Assembly (NCBI RefSeq): GCF_029633865.1
Contig: NC_079214.1
Coordinates: 17,090,753-17,154,752, forward strand
Direction: 5' to 3'
DNA length: 64,000 nt
From: Lampris incognitus
Lineage: Eukaryota > Chordata > Actinopteri > Lampriformes > Lampridae
A program made the position numbers and the translations under genes. Positions within the stretch are counted from its first letter, which is position 1. Each line of letters opens with the position of its first letter. The notes beneath the pieces are model-generated. The model was not told where the DNA came from and did not search any database. It saw only the letters and a list, made by a program, of their open reading frames with translations. Of this stretch, positions 59,064 to 64,000 are shown in pieces.

Positions 59064-59484
59064 TGTAACGTGCATGGATGGATACGTAGACACGTTGGTC
59101 TTTGACTAACGGGTCGGACCCTTTAGTCAAGCGGTTGGCGATGTCTCCCGCGGTGCGGACGATACGGGGCCGCGGCAGTTCCTGTGGTTGCAACCCGAAT
59201 TCGCTACATTGGTGTCAGAAGTGGGATGGTGAGACCGCAAGGTCATCGGAAGCGTATGCGCCCAGAGGCGTGAAGGAACTGATATGCTTAAGCGCGGGGA
59301 CACGCTTCCCGAAGAAGGGGTGTAGTGTAACGTGCATGGATAAGAAGACACGTTGGTCCTTGACCGACGGCTCTGGCTCTTTAGTCGAGCGGTCAGCGAT
59401 GTCTCCCGCAGTGCGGGCGATACGGGTTCGCGTCCCGGCCGCGGCAGTTCCTGTGGTTGCCCCCCCCCCCGCGAGTTCGCTACA
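59064..59484 (+). mobile_element. Miniature LTR element (TRIM-like), tRNA-like LTRs
   Basis: Two direct repeats, 59064-59208 and 59326-59484, both starting TGTAACGTGCATGGAT and ending TTCGCTACA (TG...CA ends). They enclose only 117 bp. The interior begins TTGGTGTCAGAAGTGGGATG, a plausible primer-binding site, and ends in purine-rich GAAGAAGGGGTG, a plausible polypurine tract. Each repeat contains a tRNA-like core: TTTAGTCGAGCGGTCAGCG (A box) and, in the second copy, CGGGTTCGCGTCCCG (T-arm/B box). No coding capacity. It could instead be a collapsed gypsy element with most of its interior lost. Confidence 0.65.
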
Positions 59485-61190
59485 ATATGTATGACGCAAT
59501 AGGGGGCATTTTGCAGATCCATGTTGTGTTGGTACATGGTATTGGTTCCCCTTTAGTTGTTGCTACCCGAGCGGGAAGAGGGGGCGGACCTACCAGGTTG
59601 TTGCCTGGCATGGTGTGAAGGGTGCAGCATATTAATAAAGATCTAGTTATTGAACCCAAGCCCGTTTTGTCATTCAAGATAAAGTACAAACACAACACAT
59701 ATACAAGTAACAGGTCTGAATAATAACTCCAATAACCTGGTTCCAAATTACTGACAGCAGAGTCACGACAGCACGTATCGTTATTTTCCAAATAATCTAA
59801 TTCCAGCTCCTCAAATTAAATAATGCCAGTGCAAAGCTCTCCAATACACCCCTTTCTGATGTGCGTCAAATGCACACACAAAATGTGTGCAAACGCATAC
59901 CATCAGAGCCACCAAAACTTACCTTTCCGAAGCTACACGGCGGACTTTTTTCTTTTTCTTTTTCTTGAGAACCTTCGAAAGGCCAGGCTCGTGAGAGCTG
60001 GGGGCGGGAGGCGGCTGCAGGTGCAGCGGGATCGACACATTCCTCAGCCAGTCATTGCGTTTACAGAACGCGTAGCCTAGCGAGCCTGCTTGCGTGGCCC
60101 ACTTTTCGCTTGTCAACTGCCTAGTTCGTGTTCATGGTTGGCCAGCAGGAGTCGGCAAAACGTCACCACGCCCACTTTTTCTTCTTTCTTTTTTTTGTGT
60201 GCAGGCGCCCCGTGCCGCTCCCGACAAGATGCAGCCCTTGGTGGCTGCCCATGTTGCCCTTACCCAAATCTGCCTCTGCCTCTGTCTGTGTATTAATCTT
60301 AGATCTTGGACGGCCTACCTTAATCTGGACATTACCAGGGCTGCATCATAATTTGAAATGACGTGTGAATTCTGTTTTAAAATGTATCTTTTTTTTCCAG
60401 TTCATAACTGTCCTGGTCCAAATCTGTTCCTTAAAATGTGAATCAAAATACTATAACTGTTACATTAACGGGAATCAGACATCTATATCTGTGGATGCAC
60501 TTTTGGCTAATAATACAATGCTAAATAAAAACTTAAAGGTTCATTAAAAAATAACATCAGGGAAGCTGTTGGACTTGGCTCGTGGTGATATCCAAGATTG
60601 CAGGCTTAGTCATTTGGCTTCTAGCGTTGGGAACTGCTCAATATTTAAATATACATTATGTGAGAATTTGTTTTGTCTGGGGAACTATAGTTGTCTTGGC
60701 CTGCATATAGCCTTCAGAGTTTGAATAACAAGGCAACCGTTAACTCTCTTTGCATTTAAGCAGGTATGTCTGCGATATTACTCTTGGCAAATGCTTCAAA
60801 GCTAAATCAAACTTTAAGAGGAGGGGTGGGGACTGTGCACTGGTGTGACGACAAGGAAAAGCTGAAAGTGCACTAAATAACCCCTGTGTAATAGAATATG
60901 CCTGATCCTGTAGACACAGGTGGATGGGCCACTGCATGAAGACTGATCTGGAGTCACTACACTGAAGCAGACTGCCAAGGGCCAGCCTGAGTACACTGTC
61001 ACTGTACAGCTAGAGACTTTTAGATTTATCCCTGAAAAAGGAGGCAGTGTATGTACAACTCCTTAATTGTTAAGTGTGTTCTGTCTTGAGGTGCTGGAAA
61101 TAAATGTACTAGATGGAACATGCAACTCATCTCAAGTGTCCCTCTTTCATGCTCAATTCCTGCAGAAATATTAATTTAGTCATTATAGAT
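59485..61190. other. Unassigned
   Basis: No exon recognised with confidence. The 59940-60260 part is GC-richer with pyrimidine runs and could be a promoter or transposon flank. Frames at 60094-60361 have no recognisable domain. Confidence 0.45.
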
Positions 61191-61306
61191 CATATGGTGG
61201 CTTAGTGGTTAGCACTGTCACCTCACAGTAAGAGGGTCTCTAGCCAATCTGTGTAGAGTTGCCTTTTTCCAGGTGTTTGGGTTTCCTCACACAGTCCAAA
61301 GACATA

Positions 61307-62957
61307 CAGTGCACCCGGAAAGCATTCACACCCCTTCACTTACCCCACATTTTGCTATGTTACAGCCTTATTCCAAAATGGATTAAATCCCTTTTTTTCT
61401 CTCATCAGTCTACATACAATACCCCATAATGACAAAGCGAAAAAGGTTTTGTAGAAATTTTTGCAAATTTATTACAAATACAAAACTGAAATATTGCATG
61501 TACATAGGTATTCACACCCTTTACTCAGTACTTGGTTGAGGCACCCTTGGCAGCGATTACAGCCTCAAGTCTTCTTGTGTATGAAGCTACAAGCTTGGCA
61601 CACCTATATTTGGGGTATTTCTCCCATTCTTCTCTGCAGATTCTCTCGAGCTCTGTAAGGTTAGATGGGGAGCGTCGCTGCACAGCTATTTTCAGGTGTT
61701 TCCAGAGATGTTCAATGGGGTTCAAGTCTGGGCTCTAGCTGGGCCACTCAAGGACATTCACAGACTTGTCCCGAAGCCACTCCTTCATTGTCTTGGCTGT
61801 GTGCTTAGGGTCGTTGTCGTGTTGAAAGGTAAACCTTCGCCCCAGTCTGAGGTCCTGAGCGCTCTGGAGCAGATTTTCATCAAGGATCTCTCTGTACTTT
61901 GCTCCATTCATCTTTCCCTTGATCCTGACTAGTCTCCCAGTTCCTGCCACTGAAAAACATCCCCACAGCATGATGCTGCCACCACCATGCTTCACTGTAG
62001 GGATGGTATTAGCAAGGTGATGAGAGGTGCCTGGTTTCCTCCAGACGTGACGTTTGGCATTCAGGCCAAAGAGTTCAATCTTAGTTTCATCAGACCAGAG
62101 AATCTTGTTTCTCATGGTCTGAGAGTCCTTTAGGTGCTTTCTGGCAAACTCCAAGCGGGCTGTCATGTGCCTTTTACTGAGCAGAGGCTTCTGTCTTGCC
62201 ACTCTACCATAAAGGCCTGATTGGTGGAGTGCTGCAGAGATGGTTGTCCTTCTGGAAGGTTCTCCCATCTCCACAGAGGAACGCTGGAGCTTTGTCAGAG
62301 TGACCATCAGGTTCTTGGTCAGGGATCTTGGTCACCTCCCTGACCAAGGCCCTTCTCCCGCGATTGCTCAGTTTGGCTGGGCAGCCAGCTCTAGGAAGAG
62401 TCCTGGTGGATCCAAACTTCTTCCATTTACGAATGATGGAGACCACTGTGCTCTTCGGGACCTTCAAAGCTGTAGAATTGTTTTTTTACCCTTCCCCAGA
62501 TCTGTGCCTTGATACAATCCTGTCTCAGAGGTCCACAGACAATTCCTTTGACTTCATGGCTTGGTTTCTGCTCTGACATGCACTGTCAACAGTGGGACCT
62601 TATATAGACAGGTGTGTGCCTTTCCAAATCATGTCCAATCAATTGAATTTACTACAGGTGGACTCCAATCAAGACGTAGAAACATCTCAAGGATGATCGG
62701 TGGAAACAGGATGAACCTGAGCTCAATTTTGTGTGTCATAGCAAAGGGTGTGAATACTTATGTACATGCAATATTTCAGTTTTTTATTTTTAATAAATTA
62801 GCAAAAATTTCTACAAAACCTTTTTCACTTTGTCATTATGGGGTATTGTGTTTAGATTGATGAGAAAAAAAAGGAATTTAATCCATTTTGGGATAACGCT
62901 GTAACATAACAAAATGTGGGGAAAGTGAAGGGGTGTGAATACTTTCCAGATGCGCTG
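61307..62957 (-). mobile_element. Full-length Tc1 element, second family
   Basis: 1651 bp flanked by TA (61305-61306 and 62958-62959). It begins CAGTGCACCCGGAAAGCATT and ends AATACTTTCCAGATGCGCTG, with inverted repeats of roughly 200 bp, slightly diverged. The transposase is on the minus strand. The fragment at 27965-28307 is another copy of the same family. It differs clearly from the Tc1 family at 12974. Confidence 0.93.
61525..62557 (-). pseudogene. Tc1 transposase, multiple lesions
   Basis: The original start is probably ATG at 62557-62555. The DNA-binding part reads [20 protein letters not shown] and [15 protein letters not shown]. Catalytic motifs: [27 protein letters not shown] and LNPIEHLWK, the DD34E pattern. 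Lesions: TGA about 10 codons after the start, a frame problem near 62490, a frameshift near 62310-62340, and TAG just after NVLEWPS (about 61732-61734), where the next codons continue in phase. It ends STKY. Clearly inactive, more decayed than the copy at 13308. Confidence 0.9.
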
Positions 62958-63110
62958 TACATCTTCAGTGAACTGCATGGAGTCTCTGAATTGCACATAG
63001 GTGTGAATGGTGTGTAAGTGATTGTGTGTGGGCCCTGTGATGGACTGGTAATCCGCCCAGAGTGTTTCTCTGCCAGCGTCTGCTGGGATATGCTCCAATG
63101 GGTAGACTGA

Positions 63111-64000
63111 AATACGTTATACCTGCTAAAGCTGCTTTAATTTGATAGGTATCGATAGGGAAACTCGACAGTGTTTTTCACTTCGTGACAACTCGTGTGT
63201 TTTGAGACACAGACAGGACACTGGCCATCTCTATCTGTCTATCCATCTGTTTTCCAAAACCACTGTTCAGGGTCAGTGTCATGGTGTCGATATTTGATTG
63301 TCAATCTCACAGACCCTTTTACCCTCACTCATGAATAACATCTAAACAAGATAACCTAAACTCCTTCACGTGGGCCAGGAGAATTTCAGCTTTATTGCAG
63401 CAAGGTCCAACTCAATCTGAGAGCTTGGATGATGGGAGTGTTGTCCACATGGTAGGGTCACCAACTCAAACCGGTCTTAGGCAAGGGGCCAGACAAACAG
63501 TGATTCAATATGACGACTTGTGATGACTCAACATGAATAGAGAGAAACTTCAGTGGAATATAAATACCAGCTCCCAGTCCTGGAGCTATGTCTGGGAGTG
63601 GCAGGCATAGCCTAAATAAGCAACACGGCACTGTTTGGTGGGCTCATCACCCGCAAGGTGTGTGGGAAGGGGTCACTTGCAATGCCCATAGGGCCAGAGG
63701 CAGGGGTGGCATAGGACCAGGTTTGGTGGCACTTGGCAGCAAAATCTGGAACTGACTACATCTGTAATATTAGGAATTAGATTGTGCAGAGTTACTATCT
63801 GTGAACATGAATGAACAAATTTCTCCCAAATTTCGAAGTACTCTGTCAAAAATCCAATGAGCAGCTCTATGCAAATTCTTTTTATGGATTGCTTTTCCCC
63901 TTTAGCAGTCCTAATAATTTCTATACGTCAAAGCTATAAATCAGCTATCTGTCATCATACAGGGGGTTAATTGCAAATCTTTAGTTGAGCAATACAAAAC
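63111..64000. other. Unassigned, right edge
   Basis: No gene recognised. The GC-richer stretch at 63590-63740 (CACCCGCAAGGTGTGTGGGA, GGGCCAGAGGCAGGGGTGGC) has the look of a transposon 5' region, but I cannot name a family. Confidence 0.4.

Larger units (their letters stand above)
61192..63110 (+). mobile_element. tRNA-related composite SINE split by Tc1
   Basis: The head at 61192-61306 has a perfect A box (TGGCTTAGTGG) and the body words GTTTCCTCACACAGTCCAAA. The element resumes at 62958 after the Tc1 insertion, with ATAGGTGTGAATGGTGTGTA, GGGCCCTGTGATGGACTGGT and GTCTGCTGGGATATGCTCCA. Same family as 55948-56285. Confidence 0.75.

Overview
The window looks like nuclear DNA from a ray-finned (teleost) fish. 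The evidence is spliced vertebrate genes with GT-AG introns, fish-type Tc1 transposons, dense CA/TG and AG microsatellites, and many layers of LINE, SINE, LTR and hAT elements. No bacterial operon, CRISPR array or phage structure is visible. All calls come from reading the sequence; no database search was run.

Two host genes can be supported, both on the minus strand. The first is vps26a, a retromer subunit: nine coding exons between 8904 and 17859, an open 328-codon reading frame, all junctions GT-AG. The second is a serglycin-like gene (srgn): two coding exons between 31913 and 34756, with the signal-peptide exon not found. SRGN lies just upstream of VPS26A in the same orientation in mammals, so the pair looks like an ancient neighbourhood now stretched by transposons.

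Layout. 0-2.6 kb: LINE and SINE debris, including a LINE interrupted by a 29-nt piece of U2 snRNA. 2.6-8.9 kb: mostly unassigned DNA and the probable vps26a 3' UTR. 8.9-18 kb: vps26a, with a nearly intact Tc1 element in intron 4. 19.9-29.5 kb: a stack of elements in which a hAT transposon sits in the 5' LTR of a Ty3/gypsy retrotransposon, which abuts half of a Tc1 element, which sits in a LINE. 31.9-34.8 kb: srgn. 34.8-43.1 kb: microsatellites, an LTR-like fragment with a tRNA-like core, a palindrome and a short inverted-repeat element. 43.1-54.1 kb: a degenerate LINE whose ORF1 carries an SGNH-esterase-like domain, split by a second LINE and a SINE. 57.4-59.5 kb: a scrambled gypsy relic ending in a miniature LTR element whose repeats contain tRNA-like pol III boxes. 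61.2-63.1 kb: a Tc1 element inserted in a tRNA-related SINE.

Every recognised transposase and polymerase frame carries at least one disabling lesion, so none looks autonomous here. No convincing new host or defence system was found. The observations most worth checking are the tRNA-like miniature LTR element, the divergent serglycin, the U2 fragment in the LINE, and the LINE lying between AG-rich repeats.
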